From contig JAKOQS010000150.1 in assembly GCA_029778235.1 (NCBI GenBank), positions 1-34,191 on the forward strand: DNA of 34,191 nt, given 5' to 3'. The notes beneath the pieces were generated by a model. It had not been told where the DNA came from. It saw only the letters and a program-made list of their open reading frames with translations, and searched no databases. The stretch comes from Chloroflexota bacterium. Lineage in GTDB: Bacteria; Chloroflexota; Limnocylindria; Limnocylindrales; CSP1-4. This document shows, piece after piece, positions 8,015 to 14,998 of the stretch. The position numbers were made by a program, and so were the translations under genes. The first letter of the stretch is position 1. Each line of letters opens with the position of its first letter.

Positions 8015-9418
8015 ACCCCCACCTCCGGCGGTGCGTCCTACCGCGCCCTCCTCGCGGTCCCCCAGCTGACGCGCGTCCTCCTGGGGATGCAGATCTCGCG
8101 CATCGCCCAGACGATGATCGGCGTCGCGGTCGTCCTGTTCGCGCTGCAGGTGTACGGCTCGCCCGAGATCGCCGGGATCGTGACGTTCGTCTGGATCTTC
8201 CCGGGGCTCCTCGTCAGCCCGATCGCGGGCGCCCTCCTCGACCGCCACGGGCGGACGACCCTCATCGTCATCGACTACCTGGTCACCCTCGTGGCGCTGG
8301 TCCTCATCGGGGTCCTCGCGCTCGCGGGGATGCTCCCGGCGTGGCTCCTCGTCCTCATCGCGTTCCTCGCGTCGTTCACGGGACCGCTGAGCAACACGGG
8401 CCTGCGCACCCTCCTGCCGATGATGGTCCCGAGCACGCTCTGGGAGCGTGTGAACGCCGTGGACTCCAACGGGTACGTGGTCGCGACGATCGTGGGACCG
8501 CCCGTCGCGGCGCTGCTGGTGCAGCTCGTCGGCGGGCCGGAGACGATGATCGCCATCGGCCTGCTGTACGGCGTCGCGGCGCTCGTCCTCCTGCGCATCC
8601 ACGACCCGATCAGCCACGTGGCGTCGAGCGGGCGACTGCTGCGCGACGCGTGGGACGGCGTCGTCTACACGTGGAACAACCGGACCCTCCGCGGCCTGGG
8701 CCTGTCGCTCACCGTCCTGAACCTTGCCGGCGGGATGATGACGATCGTGATCCCGCTCATCGTCCTCCAGCGGATCGGGGCCGACGAGGCGATGGTGGGC
8801 GTGATGTTCATGCTCCAGGGCGTGGGCGGGATGGTCACCGCGTCCCTGTTCGGCCGGATGGACACCCGGGGGCGCGAGAAGCCGCTGTACGCCTGGCCGA
8901 TGGTCGGGATGGCGTTCTCGCTCTTCCTCCTCCTGCCGGACGCCGGCCTGGTGCCCGTCGCGCTGTGCATGCTCGCGGGTGGCCTGCTCAACGGACCGTT
9001 GGACATCGCGATGTTCACCGTGCGCCAGCGCCGCACCGACCCGGCGTGGATGGGACGCGCGTTCGCCGTCTCGATGTCGCTGAACTTCGCGGGCTTCCCC
9101 ATCGGGGCGTCGATCTCGGGGACGATCGCGGCAGTCTCCATCGACGCGGCGGTCGTCCTGGGCATCGTCGCCTCGTTCATCGGGGCGGGGCTCGCATTCC
9201 TGCTGGTCCCGGCGCGCGACGACCGCGCCGCGGCCCCGGCGGCCCTCGCAGTAGAGGGGGCCGAGGTGGACGGCGCGATCGTGGCGGACGCGGTGTGGCC
9301 GGAGGCCGTGGGGTCAGGCGCGGCGGGCGCGGTCGCTCTCCAGCGCCTGCACGACGAACGAGCCGAGGCCGGCGCCGAGCAAGGCCGTCCCGACGAGCCG
9401 GAGCGACTCGGCGTCTGA
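8012..9418 (+). CDS. Major facilitator superfamily (MFS) transporter
   Basis: This 468-residue protein has about 11-12 hydrophobic helices and an MFS-like loop after helix 2 (GALLDRHGRTTLIV). A second, similar half begins near GLGLSLTVLNLAGG. It resembles the MFS_1/MFS_3 drug-efflux-type permeases, but the substrate cannot be read from sequence. The GTG at 8012 is preferred over the in-frame GTG at 7985 because a -10-like TACCCT lies six bases upstream of it, suggesting a leaderless message. The last 50 or so residues are a hydrophilic Ala/Glu-rich tail. They overlap the minus-strand small membrane protein gene by 105 bp, tail to tail, so the tail may be a run-on extension. The carbamoyltransferase operon upstream is closed by a hairpin, so a shared transcript is unlikely. 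Confidence 0.85.
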   Translation: MTPTSGGASYRALLAVPQLTRVLLGMQISRIAQTMIGVAVVLFALQVYGSPEIAGIVTFVWIFPGLLVSPIAGALLDRHGRTTLIVIDYLVTLVALVLIGVLALAGMLPAWLLVLIAFLASFTGPLSNTGLRTLLPMMVPSTLWERVNAVDSNGYVVATIVGPPVAALLVQLVGGPETMIAIGLLYGVAALVLLRIHDPISHVASSGRLLRDAWDGVVYTWNNRTLRGLGLSLTVLNLAGGMMTIVIPLIVLQRIGADEAMVGVMFMLQGVGGMVTASLFGRMDTRGREKPLYAWPMVGMAFSLFLLLPDAGLVPVALCMLAGGLLNGPLDIAMFTVRQRRTDPAWMGRAFAVSMSLNFAGFPIGASISGTIAAVSIDAAVVLGIVASFIGAGLAFLLVPARDDRAAAPAALAVEGAEVDGAIVADAVWPEAVGSGAAGAVALQRLHDERAEAGAEQGRPDEPERLGV

Positions 9419-9517
9419 GGGCGCGGAGACGAGCGTGGGCCCGCCGACGATGAGGAGCACGCCGGCGACGGCGAGCCCGACGAAGACCACGAGCGCGGTG
9501 ACGAACGTGCGGTCCAT
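9314..9517 (-). CDS. Small two-helix membrane protein, last gene of the ABC operon
   Basis: This 67-residue protein has two predicted membrane helices (VTALVVFVGLAVAGVLLIVG and LVGTALLGAGLGSFVVQAL) and an Arg-rich C-terminus. GGGAGGG lies upstream of the ATG at 9517. It follows the ABC permease by 47 bp on the same strand and probably shares its transcript. I do not recognise the family. Its 3' half overlaps the end of the convergent MFS gene. It could be an accessory subunit of the transporter, but nothing in the sequence shows this. Confidence 0.6.
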   Translation of the reverse strand: MDRTFVTALVVFVGLAVAGVLLIVGGPTLVSAPSDAESLRLVGTALLGAGLGSFVVQALESDRARRA

Positions 9518-9564
9518 GGACCGATCCCTCCCGTGCGGGCCTGCGCCCGCCTGTGCGTCGTGCC

Positions 9565-10299
9565 TCACGCGCGGCGCGTGAGCACGAACCCGGTGACCGT
9601 GAACGAGGCGGCGCACCACGCCGCCAGGGCGAGGGACGCGCCCGCCGTCAGCGGGAACGCGTTGGACGCGAGCGTCCCGCGGACCACCTCCCCCATCGCC
9701 TGGATCGGGAGGACGCCGTGGATCGCGGCGAGCCAGCCCGGGAGGCGGTCGGCGGGGACCGTGAGCGGCGAGAACATCAGGACGAAGACGACGAGGACCT
9801 GCGTCGTGAGGTTCGCGAGCATCGGCGGCAGGACCGCCGCGATCGCGTACCCGACCGAGGTGGCGGTGAGCGCGACGAGGAGGAACGCGGGGACGACGAG
9901 CGGGCTGACCGCCATCTCCAGCCCGAACCGCCACTGCGCGGCGACGATCGCGAAGACGACGCCCGGGAGGACCACGACGAGCCAGACCGTGAGGTCGGCG
10001 AGCAGGTAGACGATCCGCGGGACCGGGAGCGAGCGCAGGAAGTCGAGGCTCCCCTCCGTCTTCGCCTGGGCGACCACCTGGGGGACCAGCACGAGGCCCA
10101 TCGTCACGAGCGTGATCGTGGGCGCGGCCGTCGCGAGGAAGAGCGTCGTGGTGCGGTCGATGGCCGGGAAGAGGAGCGGGTAGCCGAGGACGATCCCGAC
10201 CGCCAGCAGTGCCTGGACGACCATCGCGAGGGGCAGCAGGCCGCGAACGCGGAGCACCTGCCAGGCGACCAGCAGCACGTAGCTACGCAGCGCGGTCAT
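9565..10299 (-). CDS. ABC-2 type transporter permease
   Basis: This is a 244-residue integral membrane protein with about six hydrophobic helices, typical of ABC-2 exporter permeases. It includes the conserved cytoplasmic stretch EGSLDFLRSLPVPR between helices 2 and 3. The ATG at 10299 has GGAGGATCTCG immediately upstream and overlaps the 3' end of the ATPase gene by 17 bp, indicating translational coupling. A longer frame extending to 10398 only adds a Pro/Arg-rich stretch that is the antisense-frame shadow of the ATPase tail, and is rejected. With the ATPase it should form an exporter for a drug, lipid or polysaccharide-like substrate. The divergent TetR regulator suggests inducible efflux. 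Confidence 0.85.
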   Translation of the reverse strand: MTALRSYVLLVAWQVLRVRGLLPLAMVVQALLAVGIVLGYPLLFPAIDRTTTLFLATAAPTITLVTMGLVLVPQVVAQAKTEGSLDFLRSLPVPRIVYLLADLTVWLVVVLPGVVFAIVAAQWRFGLEMAVSPLVVPAFLLVALTATSVGYAIAAVLPPMLANLTTQVLVVFVLMFSPLTVPADRLPGWLAAIHGVLPIQAMGEVVRGTLASNAFPLTAGASLALAAWCAASFTVTGFVLTRRA

Positions 10300-11320
10300 C
10301 GAGATCCTCCTTCGAGGTGACGGCCGGGGTGGGGGCGGCGTGGTCGGCGTCGGGGGTCGCGGGGCCCGCCGAGGCCCCGTCGTCGGCCCCTCCGGCACCC
10401 GGATCGGCGCCTCCGCCCACCAGCGCCACGTAGGCGTCCTCCAGGGTCGCGGGCGCGAGGCCGAACGCCTCCACGCACCCGGCGTCCTGCTGCGCGAGCG
10501 CCCACGCCGCCGCGTCCCCGGCGCGGGCGGCGGGCACCGTCACCACCATCCGGTGGCCGTTCTCGCGCGCGACGCGGACCGCCCATCCCGGCAGGTCGGG
10601 CGCATGGCGGCCCGGCTCCAGGACCAGGTCCAGGCGCAGGTCGTCTGCGACGCCCGCCTTCAGCTCGGCGGGAGTCCCCTCCACCACGACCCGGCCGCGG
10701 TCGAGGATGGCGAGGCGGTCCACCGACCGCTCGGCCTCGACCACGTTGTGCGTCACGAGCAGGACGCCGGCGCCTTCGTCGGCGAGCGCGCGCACCTGCG
10801 CCCACAGGAGGCGGCGTCGCACCGGGTCCACGTCGTTGGTGGGCTCGTCGAGGATGACGAGCCGGCCGGGGATCACGGCCGCCATCGCGAACGAGACCAG
10901 CCGCTTCACGCCGCCGGAGAGCCGGGCCGCGTCGGTGTCCATCCACTCGTCGATGTCGAGCGCGGTCGCGACGGCCGCGGTCCGGCGTCGCGCCACGTCG
11001 GCGCGCCCGCCGCGGAGCCGGCCCGTCAGCTCGATCGCCCGACGCGGCGTGAGGCCCGTGATGGGCACCTGCGCCTGGGGCTGGATCGAGCAGACGCGAC
11101 GCGCGAACCCGGGATCGGCGACGAGATCGTGCCCGTCGAGGAGGATCCGGCCCCGGTCCGGTGCAGCGAGGCCCACGACCTGGTTCACGAGCGTCGTCTT
11201 GCCCGCCCCGTTGTGCCCGAGCAGGCCGTACACCTCGCCCGCGCCGACGCGAAGGTGGATGTCGTCGTTCGCGCGGACGCCGCCCCGGTAGGTCTTCGTG
11301 AGCCCCTCGATCGTCAGCAT
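10283..11320 (-). CDS. ABC transporter ATP-binding protein
   Basis: This 345-residue ATPase has all canonical motifs: Walker A GHNGAGKTT (about 35-43), Q-loop SIQPQAQ, signature LSGGVKR, Walker B LVILDEPTNDVDP and H-loop THN. Residues after about 220 form the C-terminal extension common in CcmA/DrrA-like exporters. The last 50 residues are a low-complexity Ala/Gly/Asp tail. It is the first gene of a minus-strand operon with the permease and a small membrane protein. Its promoter, -35 TTGACA and -10 CATACT, lies within the operator array shared with the divergent TetR gene. Repression by that TetR protein is the natural inference. Confidence 0.92.
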   Translation of the reverse strand: MLTIEGLTKTYRGGVRANDDIHLRVGAGEVYGLLGHNGAGKTTLVNQVVGLAAPDRGRILLDGHDLVADPGFARRVCSIQPQAQVPITGLTPRRAIELTGRLRGGRADVARRRTAAVATALDIDEWMDTDAARLSGGVKRLVSFAMAAVIPGRLVILDEPTNDVDPVRRRLLWAQVRALADEGAGVLLVTHNVVEAERSVDRLAILDRGRVVVEGTPAELKAGVADDLRLDLVLEPGRHAPDLPGWAVRVARENGHRMVVTVPAARAGDAAAWALAQQDAGCVEAFGLAPATLEDAYVALVGGGADPGAGGADDGASAGPATPDADHAAPTPAVTSKEDLDDRAA

Positions 11321-11404
11321 CGGTCCGTCACCGTCTCCCGTGTTCCGCCGGCTGCCTCCGGCCCCGAGCCCTCGGCCGGGGCTCTCACCCGGCCCTGCGT
11401 TCAG

Positions 11405-11472
11405 ATACCGGTCAGTATGCAGATGCCGGTGCGTTTGTCAATACCTTTCGGTATCCATCTACCGCTCGGTAT
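11405..11472. promoter_or_regulatory. Four palindromic operator sites phased at 18 bp (probable TetR operator array)
   Basis: Four 14-bp sites start at 11405, 11423, 11441 and 11459, exactly 18 bp apart: ATACCGGTCAGTAT, ATGCCGGTGCGTTT, ATACCTTTCGGTAT and CTACCGCTCGGTAT. The idealised palindrome is ATACCG-NN-CGGTAT. Sites 1, 3 and 4 each differ from it at one of 12 positions and site 2 at three. The array covers the ABC operon promoter on the minus strand and the -35 region of the TetR gene on the plus strand. Binding by the adjacent TetR protein is inferred from position and symmetry. Confidence 0.8.
11414..11441 (-). promoter_or_regulatory. Sigma-70-type promoter of the ABC operon
   Basis: On the minus strand a perfect -35 TTGACA (11441-11436) is followed after 16 bp by the -10 CATACT (11419-11414). 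Transcription would begin near 11407, giving a leader of roughly 85 nt before the ATPase ATG at 11320. The -10 box overlaps operator site 1 and the -35 box touches site 3, so a bound repressor would block the polymerase. Confidence 0.65.
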
Positions 11473-11488
11473 CCAAGTGTGGTAGAGT
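11459..11488 (+). promoter_or_regulatory. Leaderless-type promoter of the TetR gene
   Basis: The -10 box TAGAGT (11483-11488) ends six bases before the ATG at 11495. The corresponding -35 region falls inside operator site 4 (11459-11472). The geometry predicts a transcript with almost no leader and autorepression by the encoded TetR protein. No Shine-Dalgarno sequence is visible. Confidence 0.55.
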
Positions 11489-11494
11489 GCGGGC

Positions 11495-12133
11495 ATGAAG
11501 TTCGAGGTCACGGTCCGACTGACCAGGGCGGAGGCGCGGGAGCGGACGCGACGCGAGCTCCTCGCGGCCGCGGCGCGGGTGTTCGCGGCGAAGGGGTTCG
11601 CGGGCGCCAGCGTGGACGACGTCGCCGAGGCGGCCGGCTACACCAAGGGAGCCGTCTACTCGAACTTCGCGAGCAAGACGGACCTGATGCTCGCCCTCAT
11701 CGAGGACCGGATCCGGCGCCAGTCCGAGGTGATGGACGAGGTCTTCCAGGACGTGGGGCTGGAGGAAGGCCTGCGTGAGCTCGACCGTCGCTCCTCCGGG
11801 CCGACCGCGCTCGATCGCGAGTGGATGATGCTGGTCGGCGAGTTCATGCTCTACGCGATGCGCGACGAGCGGGCACGGGTCGCCCTCGCGGCCGAGTACG
11901 AGCGGGCGCGCGGGCTGAGCGCGGCGTTGATCGAGCGGAAGTTCGCCGAGACCGGCGTCCGGCCGCCGCTCCCGCCGCGCGACATCGCGATCCTCATCGA
12001 GTCGCTCGGGATCGGCCTGGGCTTCCAGGCGCTGATCGACCCCCAGCGGGTCTCGCTGGACCTCCAGGCGGTGGCCGTCGAGCGGATCCTCGGCGGCGCG
12101 CCCGAACGCGAGCCGGAGGCGGACGCGGGCTGA
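11495..12133 (+). CDS. TetR/AcrR family transcriptional regulator
   Basis: This 212-residue protein has the TetR DNA-binding domain at residues about 12-60. Its helix-turn-helix reads ASVDDVAEAAGYTKGAVYSNF and is followed by the usual SKTDLMLALIEDR. The C-terminal ligand-binding domain is all-helical and gives no ligand clue. It is divergent from an ABC exporter operon, and the intergenic region holds a phased array of palindromes. Local repression of the exporter, and of itself, is the most likely role. The ATG at 11495 is set by the -10-like TAGAGT six bases upstream, with no Shine-Dalgarno sequence. Confidence 0.9.
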   Translation: MKFEVTVRLTRAEARERTRRELLAAAARVFAAKGFAGASVDDVAEAAGYTKGAVYSNFASKTDLMLALIEDRIRRQSEVMDEVFQDVGLEEGLRELDRRSSGPTALDREWMMLVGEFMLYAMRDERARVALAAEYERARGLSAALIERKFAETGVRPPLPPRDIAILIESLGIGLGFQALIDPQRVSLDLQAVAVERILGGAPEREPEADAG

Positions 12134-12210
12134 CGTCGCGGGCGCGCGGGCGCGCGTGCATGCCGCGCCGACGGCGCCGGCTGCGAACGATCCCGTCAGG
12201 CACGAGGGGG

Positions 12211-12240
12211 CTGGAACCGGGCGCGGCCCGGGTGGATACT
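12211..12240 (+). promoter_or_regulatory. Leaderless-type promoter of the decarboxylase gene
   Basis: GATACT (12235-12240) ends six bases before the ATG at 12247, the same spacing as at 8000 and 11483. CTGGAA (12211-12216) lies 18 bp upstream and matches TTGACA at four of six positions. No Shine-Dalgarno sequence precedes the ATG. Confidence 0.55.
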
Positions 12241-12246
12241 CCGCCG

Positions 12247-13728
12247 ATGCGACAGACAGGCCCCGACCCCGCGTCCACCGACCACCTGACCGACAGCATC
12301 GAGGCGCTGCTCCCGGCCCTGGAGGCATTCCTCCGGTTCGAGGGACCGGACCCCGCGGGCCGGCGATCCGCGTGGTATCCCCTGCTCGACCGACCGCTTC
12401 CCGCGCGCGGGTCCGGCCGTGAGGCAGTGCTCGCCGAGATGCGCGACCTGCTGATCCCCTACGGGCTGCGGATCGGCCACCCGGGCTTCAGCGGCTGGGT
12501 GACGACGGCGCCGTCCACCGTCGCCACCGCGGCCGACCTGGCCCAGACCGTGGTGGCGGCACAGCGCTGGTGGGCCACCTCGGGCAACCTCGTCGACACC
12601 GTGGCGATGCGCTGGCTGGTGGAGCTGCTCGGCTTCCCGCCGTCCTTCGGCGGCGTCTACACCGGCGGCGGGTCCACCGCGAACCTCCTCGGGATCGGTG
12701 CCGCGCGGCAGCATGCCGGCGAACGCCTCGGGATCGACGTCTCCAGGGATGGGCTCGACGGCATCCCCGACCCGCGCGTCTACGCCAGCACGGAGACGCA
12801 CCACGTCGTCGGTCGGGCCCTCGGCGTGCTGGGGATGGGCCGGGCCAACCTGCGGTCGATCGCCACCGACGCGGACGGCCGGATCGACCTTGGCCTGCTG
12901 GAGGCCGCGCTCGACGAGGACGCGGCGGCCGGACGCACGGCCGTGGCGATCGTCGGCTGCGCGGGCGACGTCAACACCGGCGTCGTGGACCCGCTCGACG
13001 ACCTCGCGCGCATCGCGCGCGAGCGCGGGACGTGGCTGCACGTGGACGGCGCATACGGTGGGTTCGGCCTCCTCGACGACCGGGTGCGTGACCTGTTCGG
13101 CGACGTGACCGCGTACGACTCCTTCGCGATCGACCCGCACAAGTGGATGGCCGCGCCCGTGGGCACCGGCGCCGTGATCGTCCGGGACGAGGAGATCCTC
13201 GCACGGGCCTTCGCGATCGAGACGGGAGCGTACGACCGCGAGCGCGACCGCGAGCCGACGATGGGCGACCTCCCGTCGCCGTTCCTCGAGCTGGGACACG
13301 GGACGCCGGACATGGGCGTGGACTTCTCCACGCCCGCCCGCGGCGTCGCCGTCTGGGCGATCCTCTCCGAGATCGGCGCCGAGGGCATGCGGGCGCGGGT
13401 CACGCGGCATCTCGACTGCGCGCGCCGCGTCGCCGAGCGGGCGCGTGGCTCCGACGAGCTGGAGCTCCTCATAGAGCCCGTCCTCTCGATCTGCTGCTTC
13501 CGCTTCCGCCCGCCGGGCGTCGCGGACGAGGCGACGCTCGACGACCTGAACGAGCGGGTCCTCGACGCCGTCCGGGCGCGCGGACGGACCGTCACGTCGA
13601 GCACCCGGGTCGGGGGACGCTTCGCGATCCGGCCGTGCTTCATCAACCCGCGGACGGGCCTCGACGACGCGGACGCGCTGGTGGACGAGGTGCTCGCCGT
13701 CGGCCGGGAGCTGGCCGGGCGCCACTGA
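12247..13728 (+). CDS. PLP-dependent group II amino acid decarboxylase family protein
   Basis: This 493-residue protein belongs to the aromatic-L-amino-acid/glutamate decarboxylase family, and its length fits. Visible motifs are TGGGSTANLLG (about 139-149), which binds the cofactor phosphate, THH near residues 184-186 for ring stacking, HVDGAYGGF (265-273) with Asp267 at the pyridine nitrogen, and DPHKW with Schiff-base Lys299. The substrate cannot be assigned: aromatic amino acids, aspartate or glutamate are all possible. The start at 12247 is supported by a leaderless-type -10 box six bases upstream. Its stop lies 31 bp from the convergent lipoprotein gene. It is preceded by the TetR gene on the same strand, but its own promoter suggests independent expression. 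Confidence 0.9.
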   Translation: MRQTGPDPASTDHLTDSIEALLPALEAFLRFEGPDPAGRRSAWYPLLDRPLPARGSGREAVLAEMRDLLIPYGLRIGHPGFSGWVTTAPSTVATAADLAQTVVAAQRWWATSGNLVDTVAMRWLVELLGFPPSFGGVYTGGGSTANLLGIGAARQHAGERLGIDVSRDGLDGIPDPRVYASTETHHVVGRALGVLGMGRANLRSIATDADGRIDLGLLEAALDEDAAAGRTAVAIVGCAGDVNTGVVDPLDDLARIARERGTWLHVDGAYGGFGLLDDRVRDLFGDVTAYDSFAIDPHKWMAAPVGTGAVIVRDEEILARAFAIETGAYDRERDREPTMGDLPSPFLELGHGTPDMGVDFSTPARGVAVWAILSEIGAEGMRARVTRHLDCARRVAERARGSDELELLIEPVLSICCFRFRPPGVADEATLDDLNERVLDAVRARGRTVTSSTRVGGRFAIRPCFINPRTGLDDADALVDEVLAVGRELAGRH

Positions 13729-13732
13729 GGTG

Positions 13733-13754
13733 CCGGGCGCGCGATGGTGCCCGG
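13733..13754. terminator. Possible bidirectional terminator hairpin between convergent genes
   Basis: CCGGGC (13733-13738) pairs with GCCCGG (13749-13754) around a 10-nt loop, exactly between the decarboxylase stop and the convergent lipoprotein stop. The stem is only 6 bp and no T-tract is present, so the call rests mainly on position. Confidence 0.35.
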
Positions 13755-13759
13755 TCGTG

Positions 13760-14905
13760 TCAGCGGGTCGGCGACCAGGCCGGGTCGTACGGGCCCGAGT
13801 AGAGCTTCTCCACGCGATACGGGACGATGAGGGTCGGCTCGCCACCCTCGAAGGGCACCGTGTAGAGCTCCTCCTCGTTCCGGTCGGTCGCCCGCCCCTG
13901 CGACGAGAACACCAGCGCCCTCCCGTCCGGGGACCACGACGGGTGCTTGTCGTAGTCGCCGCAGCGGGGGCTGTCGGTCAGCTGGCGCATCCGCCGCCCA
14001 TCGGCGGCCATGACGTAGACGTCGAACTTGCAGCCCCCGGGCTCCCCGTCGAGCGCGATCCAGCGCCCGTCCGGGGACCAGGCCGGGCTGTGCAGGGCGC
14101 CGGCGGCGATGACCCCGGCCTTCGTCCCGTCCGAGCGGACGGTCCAGATGCCGGGGGAGCCGGTCCCGCCGAAGTGCGAGAAGGCGATGAGCTTCCCGTC
14201 CGGCGACCAGTCGGGGTACTGCTCGTTCCCCGGCATCTCCAGGAGCCGCTCCTGCCCGGAGCCGTCGGCGTTCATGACCCACAGGTCCGCCGTGTTCTTC
14301 GCGGTGTCCCGACGCGACTCGAAGGCGAGGCGTGCGCCGTCGGGAGACCACGCGGGATGCGCATCGTCCGCCGGGTCGTCGGTCAGCCGGACCTGGTCGG
14401 ACCCGTCGGCATCCATCACCCACACGTCCCACTGGCCGTCGCGGTCCGACGCGAACGCGATGCGCGTGCCGTCCGGGGACCACGCGGGATCGATGTCCTG
14501 TCCGCGGCTGCAGCTGAGGCTCGTGACGTCGGCGCCATCGGTCGCGGCACCCAGGATGTCGTGCGCCGAGCCCTTCGCGCACCAGGCCGTCGCGACGAAG
14601 GCGATCCGGAGGTCGGCGACGTCGGGGACGGGCGTGGGCGTCGCGGCGGCCGACGGCGGGGGCGTGCCGGGCGGGGGCGTGCCGGCGGCCGACGGCGACC
14701 CGGGGATTGCCGTCGCTGACGGCGCGTCCGGCGCGGCTGTCGCGGCCGGGCTGGGCGCAGAGGCTCCCGGCGTGGGCGTCGCGGCGGCCGTGGACGCGGA
14801 CCCGGGCGGCACGGACGTGGTCGATGCCGCGCCCGTGCACCCCGTGATCGCCGCCGTCAGGGCGGCGACCGCGACGGAAGCCATCGTCACCCGGCGTCCA
14901 CGCAT
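13760..14905 (-). CDS. Lipoprotein with TolB-like beta-propeller
   Basis: This 381-residue secreted protein starts at the ATG at 14905, preceded by GGGAGGG. A short Arg-containing n-region and a hydrophobic stretch end in LTAAITGC, a lipobox with Cys23. Residues about 24-95 are a Pro/Ala/Thr/Ser-rich linker, typical of surface lipoproteins. The rest contains about six PD40/WD40-like repeats with the signature AWSPDG or SWSPDG, interleaved with DGSDQVRLTDDP-type strands, as in TolB and related propellers. It should sit outside the cell on the membrane. No catalytic residues are evident, so a scaffold or ligand-binding role is likely. The adjacent S9 peptidase, on the same strand upstream, also has a propeller-like N-terminus, but a functional link is not shown. 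Confidence 0.85.
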   Translation of the reverse strand: MRGRRVTMASVAVAALTAAITGCTGAASTTSVPPGSASTAAATPTPGASAPSPAATAAPDAPSATAIPGSPSAAGTPPPGTPPPSAAATPTPVPDVADLRIAFVATAWCAKGSAHDILGAATDGADVTSLSCSRGQDIDPAWSPDGTRIAFASDRDGQWDVWVMDADGSDQVRLTDDPADDAHPAWSPDGARLAFESRRDTAKNTADLWVMNADGSGQERLLEMPGNEQYPDWSPDGKLIAFSHFGGTGSPGIWTVRSDGTKAGVIAAGALHSPAWSPDGRWIALDGEPGGCKFDVYVMAADGRRMRQLTDSPRCGDYDKHPSWSPDGRALVFSSQGRATDRNEEELYTVPFEGGEPTLIVPYRVEKLYSGPYDPAWSPTR

Positions 14906-14998
14906 GGACGAACCCTCCCGCGTCGCGTGTGCGGCTCGACCCCCGTCGTGCCGCCCTCCATCACGCCGCCGCGTCGGCGGGCACGCCAGAGGCGGACG

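Noticed and set aside
4268..8617. Long minus-strand open frames opposite the carbamoyltransferase operon and MFS gene
   Set aside because: Arg/Asp/Glu-rich low-complexity translations that mirror real plus-strand genes; typical of antisense frames in very GC-rich DNA.
12196..14840. Minus-strand frames covering the decarboxylase and extending the lipoprotein gene
   Set aside because: The plus-strand decarboxylase has complete PLP motifs; the minus frames have no motif and skewed composition. The lipoprotein has its own start and lipobox at 14905.
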